Source of the DNA: Bryobacterales bacterium KBS 96
GTDB lineage: Bacteria; Acidobacteriota; Terriglobia; Bryobacterales; Bryobacteraceae
Length of the DNA: 64,000 bases
NCBI GenBank assembly: GCA_000381625.1
Contig: KB906767.1
Span: 4,703,357-4,767,356 of the forward strand
Direction of reading: 5' to 3'
Shown: piece by piece, positions 36,428 through 43,856 of the stretch
Layout of the letters: every line of letters starts with the position of its first letter
Position numbering within the stretch: the stretch's first letter is position 1
The notes under the pieces: generated by a model
What the model saw: the letters and a program-made list of their open reading frames with translations, nothing else
The model's database searches: none
Told to the model about the DNA's origin: nothing
Made by a program: the position numbers and the translations under genes

Positions 36428-36626
36428 GTACGGGGTTGCGCTAGATCTGAAAATGTCGAGCTGTGTTGACGGCGTTGCTAAGGGCCACACGCCTTTTGCC
36501 AAGCTCAGTTTTTTTGAGATTCAACCCACGCAAAATCGTGCGCCTCGATTAGGCATAACAGCGTAACAAAACTGCTCGGTAGCTAACAGGGTGCCTCAGT
36601 CAGCATCACGTCTCGGAATATACCTA

Positions 36627-37763
36627 TCAAAAGGGGATGTCGTCTTCTTCGTGCTGAAAATACCGTGGGACTGCATCCAGCCTTGTTTGGAGATTCGCCA
36701 GTACTATTCGATTCTTTTCTTCCGTTGAAGACTTAAGCAGTCTCACAAAATCTCGCACGGCCGCGGTAGCCAGACCTGGTTTCTTGTAGTAGTAGGCTCC
36801 AACCAAGAAGCATCTAAGAACTACAGCAGCATCCGGCACATGTAGCTCAAGCATGAAGTTGCGGTATATGTCGTTGAGCTGTGTTTGGATCCGCACGATA
36901 TCGTCGGTGTACTTTGCGCCACTATCAATTTTTGTGATGTGGCTAAATAATGAATCCGCGAAGTTGCGGTAGGCTTGCAATTCGCCTTTACTGAACTCGA
37001 TTTCAAAGAACTGATTGTTTCGCACCGCCTTTTCAATTTCGACGAAGCTTTGAATTCTCAACAACGGGTCAAGAGCGCACATTTTTCCTAGTGCATCGGC
37101 GTACTTGAAATGACTGATCTCATTCTCCTGGATGATCCGTTCGAACAGTTTCCCAACAAAGTAAACCTCGGTCGTAAAGTCATAACGCCCGACACTGAAA
37201 TCGAGTGGAGGTTGGCACCACCAGTTTAGACTGATACTCTTGTCGAAATCTTCCGAATTGCGGACCAACTTTCCAAATCCCAAATCAATTATCTTCAGCA
37301 TCCCGTCATCGTTGACCATTATGTTGTTTGGTCGGATATCCCGGTGAAGAATCCCGGATCGCTCTAAATAACTGAAGCCGCTAATCGCCTGAAGAAATAA
37401 TTCATTCGTCTTCTCCGGAAATCGTTTCAGGTAGTCCTCAATATCCGTGCCGTTTACGAACTCCATTAAGATGTAGCCAGAAAACTGAGCTGGATATAGG
37501 TAGTAGTTAAATACGCGGACAACATTCGTGTGCTGGATTTGATGAAGGAGCTTAATCTCTCGAATGAAGGCGCTGAACAGGCTCTCCCGCTCAGCCTCCG
37601 AGTAGGGTGCGTACTTCTTGCATACGAAATATTCCTCGATTTCATCGTCATACAAAAGGACGGTTTTGCCGCATGCACCCTGGCCAAGTCCGCGAACGAG
37701 CTTGTAGTCGCGTTTGCGGAGAAATGGGATGATTTCTTCTATTTGAGTGTTATCTTGCTTCAA
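36627..37763 (-). CDS. Serine/threonine protein-kinase-like protein
   Basis: A 378-residue soluble protein with a eukaryotic-type kinase fold over residues 20-240: glycine loop LGQGACGKTV, lysine in FVCKK, glutamate in FIREIKLL, catalytic loop HRDIRPNN and IIDLGFG in place of DFG. Thus it is probably active. The rest, helical and without membrane span, is unlike PASTA or TPR sensor domains and is unrecognised. The start is TTG 37763 with AAGGAG 6 nt upstream. Base composition is visibly lower in GC (about 45% in parts) than its neighbours, and the gene follows a broken toxin-antitoxin pair, suggesting transfer. A phage-defence or stress role is possible but not shown. Confidence 0.8.
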   Translation of the reverse strand: MKQDNTQIEEIIPFLRKRDYKLVRGLGQGACGKTVLLYDDEIEEYFVCKKYAPYSEAERESLFSAFIREIKLLHQIQHTNVVRVFNYYLYPAQFSGYILMEFVNGTDIEDYLKRFPEKTNELFLQAISGFSYLERSGILHRDIRPNNIMVNDDGMLKIIDLGFGKLVRNSEDFDKSISLNWWCQPPLDFSVGRYDFTTEVYFVGKLFERIIQENEISHFKYADALGKMCALDPLLRIQSFVEIEKAVRNNQFFEIEFSKGELQAYRNFADSLFSHITKIDSGAKYTDDIVRIQTQLNDIYRNFMLELHVPDAAVVLRCFLVGAYYYKKPGLATAAVRDFVRLLKSSTEEKNRIVLANLQTRLDAVPRYFQHEEDDIPF

Positions 37764-37801
37764 ATTTCTCTCCTTCGCTTAGCGGTTCGAGGACCGACGC
37801 G

Positions 37802-37981
37802 TCATGGGTCACGCTCTGTAACTTTGGGGGCACCACGTGCCGCCTGTAGTCTGCCCTTCAGTATCGAACGCCACACGTCGTATTCCTCCCAGCTCCGCAT
37901 CAAAAGCGTGCATCGATTCTGACGTTGCGAAAGCCGCGCCACGAGTTTGGGCGAAAGATTTGCGTCAAAAAGAAGCTTCAA
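37802..37981 (-). pseudogene. Remnant DUF5615 (PIN-like) toxin
   Basis: The frame from TTG 37981 to TGA 37802 (59 residues) begins KLLFDANLSPKLVARL, the conserved N-terminus of DUF5615 PIN-like toxins, then turns into unrelated sequence and stops at half the normal length (about 110). Its TTG overlaps the stop of the DUF433 frame (TTGA), the usual translational coupling of this toxin-antitoxin pair. The lost C-terminal half points to decay by deletion or frameshift. Confidence 0.65.
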
Positions 37982-38208
37982 CGCCGTTGACGTTCCCGGC
38001 CAAATTGCGAGAAATAGGCATAAACAGCGGGGAAATCGGCCTTCTCCAAATAAGGGAAGTCCTCAAGGATTTCTACTTCCGTCATCCCTGAGGCGAGGAT
38101 ATCCAGCACATGCCATACAGTCACGCGCAAACCACGGATACAGGGTTGCCCTGAACGCTGGCCGGGCACGATAGTAATCCGGGAAAGGTCCGGATCGGCA
38201 ATTTTTAG
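37978..38208 (-). pseudogene. DUF433 antitoxin, start codon lost
   Basis: The frame carries DPDLSRITIV and then GQPCIRGLRVTVWHVLDILA, followed by SGMTEVEILEDFPYLE, a clear DUF433 (VapB-like) antitoxin. The conserved RITI stretch lies upstream of the only usable start (GTG 38169), and before it the frame is closed by TGA at 38209-38211 without ATG, GTG or TTG. Thus the natural N-terminus is damaged, or translation begins at GTG and gives a short 63-residue form. Confidence 0.65.
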
Positions 38209-38275
38209 TCACTGAGCCCTCAAGCCCATTATCGTGTAAACAGGCTCCGCTCGCCACGCCCTGAAAAATCACCCC

Positions 38276-38378
38276 GTGGCGCACGATTTATCGTGCTGCT
38301 GCCGGTCTTTAGCCGGCAGTCTGCGGGGGATGCAACGGTGAACTGAAGTTCACCGCAGCGCGCTGAAGCGCACGCCAC
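38276..38378. repeat. Multi-hairpin palindromic element (copy 1)
   Basis: A 103-bp element closed by GTGGCG (38276-38281) and CGCCAC (38373-38378). Inside are four inverted repeats: GCACGAT/ATCGTGC (38281-38296), CTGCCGG/CCGGCAG (38299-38319), CGGTGAACT/AGTTCACCG (38336-38355) and GCGCT/AGCGC (38360-38371). The last three share a CT-xx-AG centre (CTTTAG, CTGAAG, CTGAAG) with unrelated stems. It lies in a 390-bp gene-free stretch. Function unknown: ncRNA, REP-like repeat or mobile palindrome. Confidence 0.6.
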
Positions 38379-38559
38379 AAAAGTGTGTTGGAGGTATTTT
38401 CATCACTTTGGTCGGTCGCTGGCCCATGGAACTCCCTGTGAACCGCTTTCGCGACAAGCCTGCCTGAGATCCCAACGCTAACGTGCAATCGTAATCGTTC
38501 GTTCGAAAATTACGCATCCATCTGAGAACGAACGCGGTCGTTCTCCACTCATTTGAAAG

Positions 38560-39366
38560 GTGACTATAGGTCGTGTTGCTCGAATTGTGTTCGTTGGCTG
38601 TGTCTCCGCTTTTTCTGCCTTGGCGCAGAACTGGCTCTCGATAGGCGTAAAGGGCGGAGTTCCACTTACCGACCCGTTTGCTGACCGGACATACAGTTAC
38701 GTAACGGGCACTATTCGGCAGCCGTTTGGTCCGCCCATTGTCGAAGCGCAAACGACGCGAGTCTTTGGCGGCTCCCGGTCTTTCATTCTCGGACCAACGC
38801 TGGAAGTGGAGTTGCCTTTCGGGCTGGCCGTGGAAGCCGATGCGCTTTACCGGCCGATGGACTTAAAAGTACAGCAGACGACGTCGCTTGGAAACTTTGT
38901 GTTGCCCGGCTCCACCACCTTGTTGACCCGAATCGATGCCTGGGAGTTCCCGATCCTGGCGAAATATCGCTTGCCTCTGCCGCTGATGAAGCCATACGTC
39001 GAAGCGGGGCCGAGTTTTCGCGCGACCAGCGCCTCACTCGCGCAACACATGTCGGGAGTGGGCTTTTCAGCGGGTATCGGCGTAGAATCCCACATCGGTC
39101 CGCTGCGGATCGCGCCGGAAGTGCGCTACACGCATTGGGGCAGCGACGGCTCCTACACTGTGCCGTATCATGCTTCGTCTTATCCTAATCAAGTCGAATT
39201 CCTGGCTGGGTTGGCGACAGCGCCCGCTGCGTTCGGGACGGCTGCGCCGCCTGTCCTTCGGCGTAAAGGCCGGGCTGCCGTTGACGACTGCGTTTCTCTC
39301 CGACGAGTTCGGAAAGGTGAGTTATCCTTCCATTCGTTGTGGAGATTTCGGCCCCAACCCGAGTGA
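38560..39366 (+). CDS. Outer-membrane beta-barrel protein with frameshifted tail (tandem copy 1)
   Basis: The frame opens at GTG 38560 with a signal peptide (IVFVGCVSAFSALAQ) and an eight-strand-type OmpA/OmpW-like barrel: LSIGVKGGVPLTDPF, VEADALYRPM, YVEAGPSFRA, LRIAPEVRYTHWG. It should end near NQVEFLAGL at about 39215, but runs on for some 50 residues of non-barrel sequence because the frame then crosses a second, out-of-frame copy. Without the normal C-terminal aromatic residue it is probably not assembled properly. See the copy at 39170. Confidence 0.65.
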   Translation: MTIGRVARIVFVGCVSAFSALAQNWLSIGVKGGVPLTDPFADRTYSYVTGTIRQPFGPPIVEAQTTRVFGGSRSFILGPTLEVELPFGLAVEADALYRPMDLKVQQTTSLGNFVLPGSTTLLTRIDAWEFPILAKYRLPLPLMKPYVEAGPSFRATSASLAQHMSGVGFSAGIGVESHIGPLRIAPEVRYTHWGSDGSYTVPYHASSYPNQVEFLAGLATAPAAFGTAAPPVLRRKGRAAVDDCVSLRRVRKGELSFHSLWRFRPQPE

Positions 39367-39838
39367 CTGTGCGGACGCGAGCGCCACGGTTCAAACCTAT
39401 AGGGCATCGCGCAACTATCTGGTCGGCCCTTTGGTCGAGCTTCGTCTTCCGCTCAACTTTTCGGTAGAGGCCGATGCCTTGTATCACCCACTCAGCTTGG
39501 CGACGGCGCCGGATGATCGGCTGATTGAGCTGCCTTCCATCAAAACGTTTGGCTCCTGGGAATTCCCGGTTGTAGGGAAATACAAATTCCGGACGCCGTT
39601 TGCGAGCCCCTACCTTGAAGCGGGACCAACTTTCCGTACGGCATCATCGCCGCTCAAACACTATCTATCGAGCGCCGGAGTCGTTGCCGGACTCGGGGTA
39701 GAGGCGACTATCTGGCGCCTACGCATCGCACCGGAAGTGCGCTTCGTCCATTGGGGCCACGATGCGCCGGATGCTGGCTCCTTGTTCTATTCTTCCCGAA
39801 GAAACCAGGCGCAATTCTTAGTGGGGCTGCTGTATTAA
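39170..39838 (+). pseudogene. Outer-membrane beta-barrel protein lacking signal peptide (tandem copy 2)
   Basis: From about 39245 this frame encodes a second barrel paralogous to copy 1: LSFGVKAGLPLTTAF, VEADALYHPL, WEFPVVGKYKF, YLEAGPTFRT, LRIAPEVRFVHWG, ending in the proper terminal FLVGLLY. It has no signal peptide or own start; the leading residues read from 39170 are an alternative reading of copy 1. The simplest account is a deletion joining two tandem genes out of frame, leaving both defective. Confidence 0.6.
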
Positions 39839-40066
39839 ATAACGTCCGTGGCGCTTCCTATGTTCCAATTCTAATTCCAGGGATGGAGCACTGATTCTAC
39901 TCACTTCTAGAGAGCAAGTCCGCCGTGTTGGTAGCTGGGCCAAAACAGCTTTGATTTAAATTGTTTGTTGCCAACTTCGGTTCCGACCCATCACGGAAAT
40001 ATCGTTAAGTACTTTCAATAAGTTACGCTTAACTCCTTAGTTTTGCGTGTTAGCGTGGTTCTGTCA

Positions 40067-40116
40067 GGGCCGTTGCGGCTCCTGCAACCAGGCCGGCATT
40101 CCGGCCCTTTTCTTTT
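40067..40116 (+). ncRNA. Structured leader with terminator-like hairpin ahead of the 40133 gene
   Basis: Hairpin 1: GTTGC (40072-40076) / GCAAC (40084-40088), extended by G-T and G-C pairs. Hairpin 2: GGCCGG (40091-40096), loop CATT, CCGGCC (40101-40106), followed by CTTTTCTTTTT, a full terminator form ending just before AAGGAG and the ATG. GGGCCG at 40067-40072 can pair with CGGCCC at 40102-40107, so an alternative fold exists. This fits an attenuator or the 3' end of a small RNA. Upstream 39839-40066 holds only AT-rich sequence with GTTAAG/CTTAAC arms (40004-40033). Confidence 0.5.
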
Positions 40117-40132
40117 TAAGGAGTTGGCATCT

Positions 40133-40747
40133 ATGTCGACCGAACACCAAATCGCGGCGAATCGCGCGAATGCGCGGCAATCTACCGGCCCGCGCACCGC
40201 CGACGGAAAGGCCCGATCCGCGCGCAACAATTTTCGTCACGGCCTTGCTTCCGCCCGCCTCATTGTTCCCGGGGAGGACCCCGCCGGCTTCGATGAACTC
40301 GTCGAAGGCCTTCGTGCCGATTACAACCCAGCCACCCAGACCGAGGATCAGCTTATCCTCCGGATGGCGCAGCATTTCTGGCTGGCGCAGCGAGCCGTTC
40401 GACTGCAGAACGAGGCCTTTCTCGCCGGCTACACCCCCGATAAACTGGCGCTTCTCCTCCGTTATCAGACCAGCAACGATCGCGGTTATCATCAGTGCCT
40501 GGCGACTCTTCTGAAACTCAAAGCGGCTGGACTGAACCGGAATATTGGCTTCGAATCGCAAAATCGCGCAGTTGCCGGTGCGAGCCAGAGCGGGGAACGG
40601 CAGAACGCTCATATCGTGCCGTTGAACGCGAACACCGGCGCCGCGCAATTGGAAGCTCAGGCCTCCACGCCAACGGGAGGGTCTGTGGGCACTCGCAACT
40701 ATCCTGCCGATGCCAAAGACCCTGGTCCTACTTTAAAAGCTGCCTGA
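40133..40747 (+). CDS. Conserved acidobacterial protein with N-terminal NRANARQSTGPRT motif
   Basis: About 204 residues from ATG 40133, which follows AAGGAG by 11 nt; the longer frame from 40043 would cover the leader hairpins. The N-terminus reads IAANRANARQSTGPRTADGK and continues with NNFRHGL, a motif I recognise from many uncharacterised proteins of Acidobacteria and Planctomycetes, often in many copies per genome. The middle is helical (LILRMAQHFWLAQRAVRLQN) and the C-terminal third is low-complexity. No enzymatic motif was seen; function unknown. The basic N-terminal part might bind nucleic acid, which is inference. Confidence 0.75.
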   Translation: MSTEHQIAANRANARQSTGPRTADGKARSARNNFRHGLASARLIVPGEDPAGFDELVEGLRADYNPATQTEDQLILRMAQHFWLAQRAVRLQNEAFLAGYTPDKLALLLRYQTSNDRGYHQCLATLLKLKAAGLNRNIGFESQNRAVAGASQSGERQNAHIVPLNANTGAAQLEAQASTPTGGSVGTRNYPADAKDPGPTLKAA

Positions 40748-40778
40748 ATTGTTTGCCGCGCGCCGTAGAACGAAACGG

Positions 40779-40784
40779 TAAAAT
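40779..40784 (+). promoter_or_regulatory. -10-like TAAAAT just before hpt
   Basis: TAAAAT (five of six) ends 8 nt before the GTG start at 40793 and there is no ribosome site between, suggesting a leaderless hpt transcript. Confidence 0.4.
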
Positions 40785-40792
40785 CCGGAACA

Positions 40793-41314
40793 GTGTCCAC
40801 CAACCTTCGTGTGCTGCTTTCCGCGGCGCAAATCAAACAGCGCGTGCGCGAGATGGGCCGCCAGATCGATGCCGACTATGCCAGCGGACCCATCTATATG
40901 ATTTCCGTCTTGAAGGGTTCATTTATCTTCATGGCCGATCTTGCCCGAGCTGTTCGGCGTCCCGTACGAATCGATTTCATGGGTATCTCCAGCTACGGCA
41001 ATGGAAAAACAACTTCCGGCGAAGTCAAGCTGACGCGCGATCTCGATATCAGCATCGAAGGCCAGAACGTGCTTATTGTGGAGGATATCGTCGACAGCGG
41101 CGTAACTCTCAACTATCTGCTGCGCCTCCTTCATCAGCGGAATCCGAAATCGATTCACATTGCCACTCTCTTGGACAAGCCCGAACGTCGTATTCGGCCG
41201 GTCGATATTAGGTACACCGGGTTTCAAATCCCCGACGAATTCGTTATCGGATACGGCCTGGACTACGCCGAGGACTACCGCAACCTCCCGGATATCTGCG
41301 TCCTGAGCGGCTGA
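40793..41314 (+). CDS. hpt: Hypoxanthine phosphoribosyltransferase
   Basis: A 173-residue purine-salvage enzyme that joins hypoxanthine (or guanine) to PRPP. The PRPP-binding motif is VLIVEDIVDSGVTL, the flexible loop SSYGNGKTTSGEVKL, and the C-terminal purine-site block is FVIGYGLDYAEDYRNLPDI. Length is typical (about 175-180). Starts with GTG; no other upstream start fits. Confidence 0.96.
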   Translation: MSTNLRVLLSAAQIKQRVREMGRQIDADYASGPIYMISVLKGSFIFMADLARAVRRPVRIDFMGISSYGNGKTTSGEVKLTRDLDISIEGQNVLIVEDIVDSGVTLNYLLRLLHQRNPKSIHIATLLDKPERRIRPVDIRYTGFQIPDEFVIGYGLDYAEDYRNLPDICVLSG

Positions 41315-41373
41315 ACGGCGCCTTAACTCGCCTGATTTTGTCTATTGACAGCCGTAAGCCTCTATGCGACTTT

Positions 41374-41401
41374 ATTAGCAGGTTGCTTATTCATTAGCAG
41401 G
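41374..41401 (+). promoter_or_regulatory. Direct repeat before the BlaI-type regulator
   Basis: ATTAGCAGG occurs at 41374-41382 and 41393-41401, 19 bp apart, ending 10 bp before the regulator ATG, with a TTGACA at 41345-41350. BlaI/MecI proteins normally autoregulate their operon, so this is a candidate operator, although known BlaI sites are inverted rather than direct repeats. Confidence 0.3.
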
Positions 41402-41411
41402 AGCCGCGAAC

Positions 41412-41804
41412 ATGCCCGATGGTCCACTGGAAAACGCGCTGAGCCGCCGCGAGCGGCAAATCATGGATATTCTGTTCGCCGCCCGGCGAGCTTCGGGCCA
41501 GGAGATTCAGCAGCGCTTGCCCGACGCGCCGAGTTACTCCACCGTAAGAACGATTCTCAGAGTGCTTGAAAGGAAGGGCTTCGTCAAGCACAGCGAGGAA
41601 TCGCTCCGATATGTTTATGAGCCGGTGATCGCGCGTGCCGCGGCTCAGAACTCCGCGCTGCGCCGGGTTCTGCACACGTTTTTCAGCGGCTCCGCTCCAC
41701 AGGCCGTGGCGGCCTTGCTCGATCCCAAGGCGTTCCGCCTCAGCCGCGAAGAACTCGATGAGCTGAGCGCGCTGATCGACAGGGCAAAGAAGGAATCGCG
41801 ATGA
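41412..41804 (+). CDS. BlaI/MecI-family transcriptional repressor
   Basis: A 130-residue winged helix-turn-helix repressor: LSRRERQIMDILFAARRASG, IQQRLPDAPSYSTVRTILRV and LERKGFVKHSEESLRYVYEP are the family blocks. It overlaps the M56 peptidase gene by 4 nt, the standard BlaI-BlaR1 pairing in which the membrane peptidase inactivates the repressor when a signal is sensed. No beta-lactamase gene is adjacent, so the signal may be cell-wall stress of another kind. Confidence 0.93.
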   Translation: MPDGPLENALSRRERQIMDILFAARRASGQEIQQRLPDAPSYSTVRTILRVLERKGFVKHSEESLRYVYEPVIARAAAQNSALRRVLHTFFSGSAPQAVAALLDPKAFRLSREELDELSALIDRAKKESR

Positions 41805-43012
41805 ACCCGCTGCTGTTCGTGGCAAAACTAACGACGGTGCTGCTCATCGGCGCGGTTTCCGTTCTCCTGCTGCGGCGCGCGGATGCGGCGCTCCGGCACT
41901 GCCTTTGCGCTATTGCTCTCGCGTGCGCTGTGGTGTTCGCGTTCATGGGGTCCATCGCTCCCGCTCCGCTTCCGTCGAAGCTCGAGTTCGTCGTGGATGC
42001 CGTCACTGCCGCGAGCAATAACCACCCGGCCCCATTCCGCTGGTTGTTTTGGTGCTGGGCGCTGGGCGCCTCCGTTGTCGGGCTCCGGTTGCTGATGGGA
42101 TTCATCTGGCTCCATCGGCTGACCCGGCGCTCTACTCTCGTCGATCGAACTGCCGCGGATTGGCGCTGGGCTACCGCTACCCCATGCCGTCTCCGCTTTG
42201 CGCCCGTCCAGACGCCGCTCGTTTGGGGATGGTTTCGGCCGGTCGTATTATTTCCGAGCGCGGCGCTCGATTGGACGACCGACGCCAAACGCTTCGCCCT
42301 TCTTCACGAACTGGCCCATGTGGAACGGCGGGACAACTGGACGCTATTGCTGGCCAAGCTGGTGGAAGCCATCTATTGGTTCCATCCTCTTGTTTGGTGG
42401 CTGTCGGCCCGCTTGGGCAACGAACAAGAACTAGCCTGCGACGACCGCGTTCTGGCGGCGGGTGTACCGGCGCCCGCCTATGCCGAGATGCTGATCGGCG
42501 TGGCCCGCAAGCACTCGTCAGTGCCGTCGCTCGCTTGTGGAATGATCCGGCGCAAATCCCAACTAAGGAGCAGAGTCATGCATGTTCTCCGCTTTTCTTC
42601 CCCCGCGAATTCCGCGAAAGTAGCGCGACTGGCGCTTGTCCCTGCGGTCGCTTCCATGTTGATCGCGGCACTTGCCTTTCCAGTCGCCGCGGCGCGTGAT
42701 TCGAGCCAACCTTCCGCGGCGGCCCCCCTGCCTCTCTCTGCAGTCAAGGTGCTGCCGAAGCTCATATACAAAATTGAGCCACAATACACGAACGAAGCGG
42801 CAAGGAAGAAGATACAAGGTTCGGTCGTGCTTAAGCTAACCGTAGATACCGATGGAATCGCAAAGGACATTGACGTCGTCAGGGGCCTTGATAAAGGCCT
42901 TGACCTGAACGCGATGGCCGCCGTTGCGCAATGGCGCTTTCAGCCCGCCTCTCGAAACAACAGCCCTGTTCCGGTTCGTGCAACAGTGGAAGTCAACTTC
43001 AGACTGAAGTGA
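41801..43012 (+). CDS. BlaR1-like M56 membrane metallopeptidase with C-terminal TonB-like domain
   Basis: A 403-residue membrane protein. Several helices in the N-terminal third; zinc-protease motif HELAHVERRDNW (HExxH) with the third ligand region NEQELACDDRVL. After another helix (VARLALVPAVASMLIAALAF) comes an energy-transducer TonB C-terminal-type domain (VVLKLTVDTDGIAKDIDVVR, WRFQPA) in place of the penicillin-binding sensor of BlaR1. This M56-TonB fusion is common in Acidobacteria. It presumably cleaves or signals to the BlaI-type repressor encoded just upstream. Confidence 0.9.
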   Translation: MNPLLFVAKLTTVLLIGAVSVLLLRRADAALRHCLCAIALACAVVFAFMGSIAPAPLPSKLEFVVDAVTAASNNHPAPFRWLFWCWALGASVVGLRLLMGFIWLHRLTRRSTLVDRTAADWRWATATPCRLRFAPVQTPLVWGWFRPVVLFPSAALDWTTDAKRFALLHELAHVERRDNWTLLLAKLVEAIYWFHPLVWWLSARLGNEQELACDDRVLAAGVPAPAYAEMLIGVARKHSSVPSLACGMIRRKSQLRSRVMHVLRFSSPANSAKVARLALVPAVASMLIAALAFPVAAARDSSQPSAAAPLPLSAVKVLPKLIYKIEPQYTNEAARKKIQGSVVLKLTVDTDGIAKDIDVVRGLDKGLDLNAMAAVAQWRFQPASRNNSPVPVRATVEVNFRLK

Positions 43013-43063
43013 TCGGTAGCCGGATCATGGCGCTCGACTTTCTCGACAGCCTTAGCACTTGTT

Positions 43064-43130
43064 GTGGGGCACGATTCGTCGTGCCGGTGGGTAGTTCACT
43101 GCCCGCGTCTCCGGAGCTGAAGTTCGCCGG
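43064..43130. repeat. Multi-hairpin palindromic element (worn copy 2)
   Basis: Begins GTGGGGCACGATT, like GTGGCGCACGATT of the element at 38276. Stems: GGCACGA-TTCG-TCGTGCC (43068-43085), GGGTAG-TTCA-CTGCCC (43089-43104, one T-G pair) and an imperfect CCGG...CTGAAG...CCGG (43111-43130), again with the CTGAAG centre. It lies in the 198-bp gap between the M56 peptidase and flgM. Confidence 0.5.
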
Positions 43131-43210
43131 CGTCCGTTCGTGCCTGGCTCACTCTTCACGGTTGGCGCGCCCGCTTCCGAACAACAACCGTCTGGAGAAC
43201 GGCGCCTTTC

Positions 43211-43507
43211 CTACTTCTCGAGCAACGAATCGACGATTTTGCTGCTGACCTTCCGGGAGTCGATGTTGTAGGTCCCGTCCAAGTGCTGCCGGCGAAGGGC
43301 GGAGATGCGTTCTTCGGAAGCGTTCACCGAATTCAGGGTTTTCGAGGTAAGTTCGCTCACCTCGACCGAATCGGGCGCCGCCGATGAAGGAGATGTTGCT
43401 TCGCCCGTCTCCTTCGCTCCGCCGGTTTCGCGAACACGGTCGATCTCATTCGTTTTCGAAATAGGCTGACTGTCGCTGGCGCCTTGGATTTTCACGTCAT
43501 GCTCCAT
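43211..43507 (-). CDS. flgM: Anti-sigma-28 factor FlgM
   Basis: A 98-residue protein: unstructured, Ser/Glu-rich N-terminal half and a helical C-terminal half typical of FlgM (ERISALRRQHLDGTYNIDSR, then KVSSKIVDSLLEK). FlgM holds FliA inactive until the hook-basal body is complete and is then exported. It overlaps flgJ by 11 nt as the last gene of the minus-strand flagellar operon. The cognate fliA is at 58550. Confidence 0.88.
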   Translation of the reverse strand: MEHDVKIQGASDSQPISKTNEIDRVRETGGAKETGEATSPSSAAPDSVEVSELTSKTLNSVNASEERISALRRQHLDGTYNIDSRKVSSKIVDSLLEK

Positions 43508-43841
43508 TGCTCGAACGGGATTTGTGCTCGACGGTCTTCGTCAGCCCCGATTTAATTATTTTAGCCAGACCAAGCCCTCCCGAAGAAGCCATCGCGGACG
43601 ATAGCTCCTGCTCGGACATCTCCGTTAATGTCGATCCGGCTTCATCTCCATCGGTCCCAAACCAGCCGCCGTCCCCGGAACCCCGCGCCGACTTAAGGAG
43701 TTGCCCGATCAGAAGGGCCTCGAACTGCGTCGCCGCCTTGGCAATGTTCTCGGGAGTATCTTTGACGGATTTACCCGCGGCCGGGTCGAAGTTCGTCAAT
43801 ATGCCGACCAGCGCTATATCTCCTGAACCCACGTCCGTCAT
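43497..43841 (-). CDS. flgJ: Rod-binding protein, FlgJ N-terminal type
   Basis: A 114-residue protein matching the rod-cap half of FlgJ (AATQFEALLIGQLLKSARGS, then MSEQELSSAMASSGGLGLA). The peptidoglycan hydrolase half found in enterobacterial FlgJ is absent, as in many phyla, so a separate enzyme must open the wall. Lies between flgI (15 bp) and flgM. Confidence 0.88.
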   Translation of the reverse strand: MTDVGSGDIALVGILTNFDPAAGKSVKDTPENIAKAATQFEALLIGQLLKSARGSGDGGWFGTDGDEAGSTLTEMSEQELSSAMASSGGLGLAKIIKSGLTKTVEHKSRSSNGA

Positions 43842-43856
43842 TCCACTGCTTCCTCT

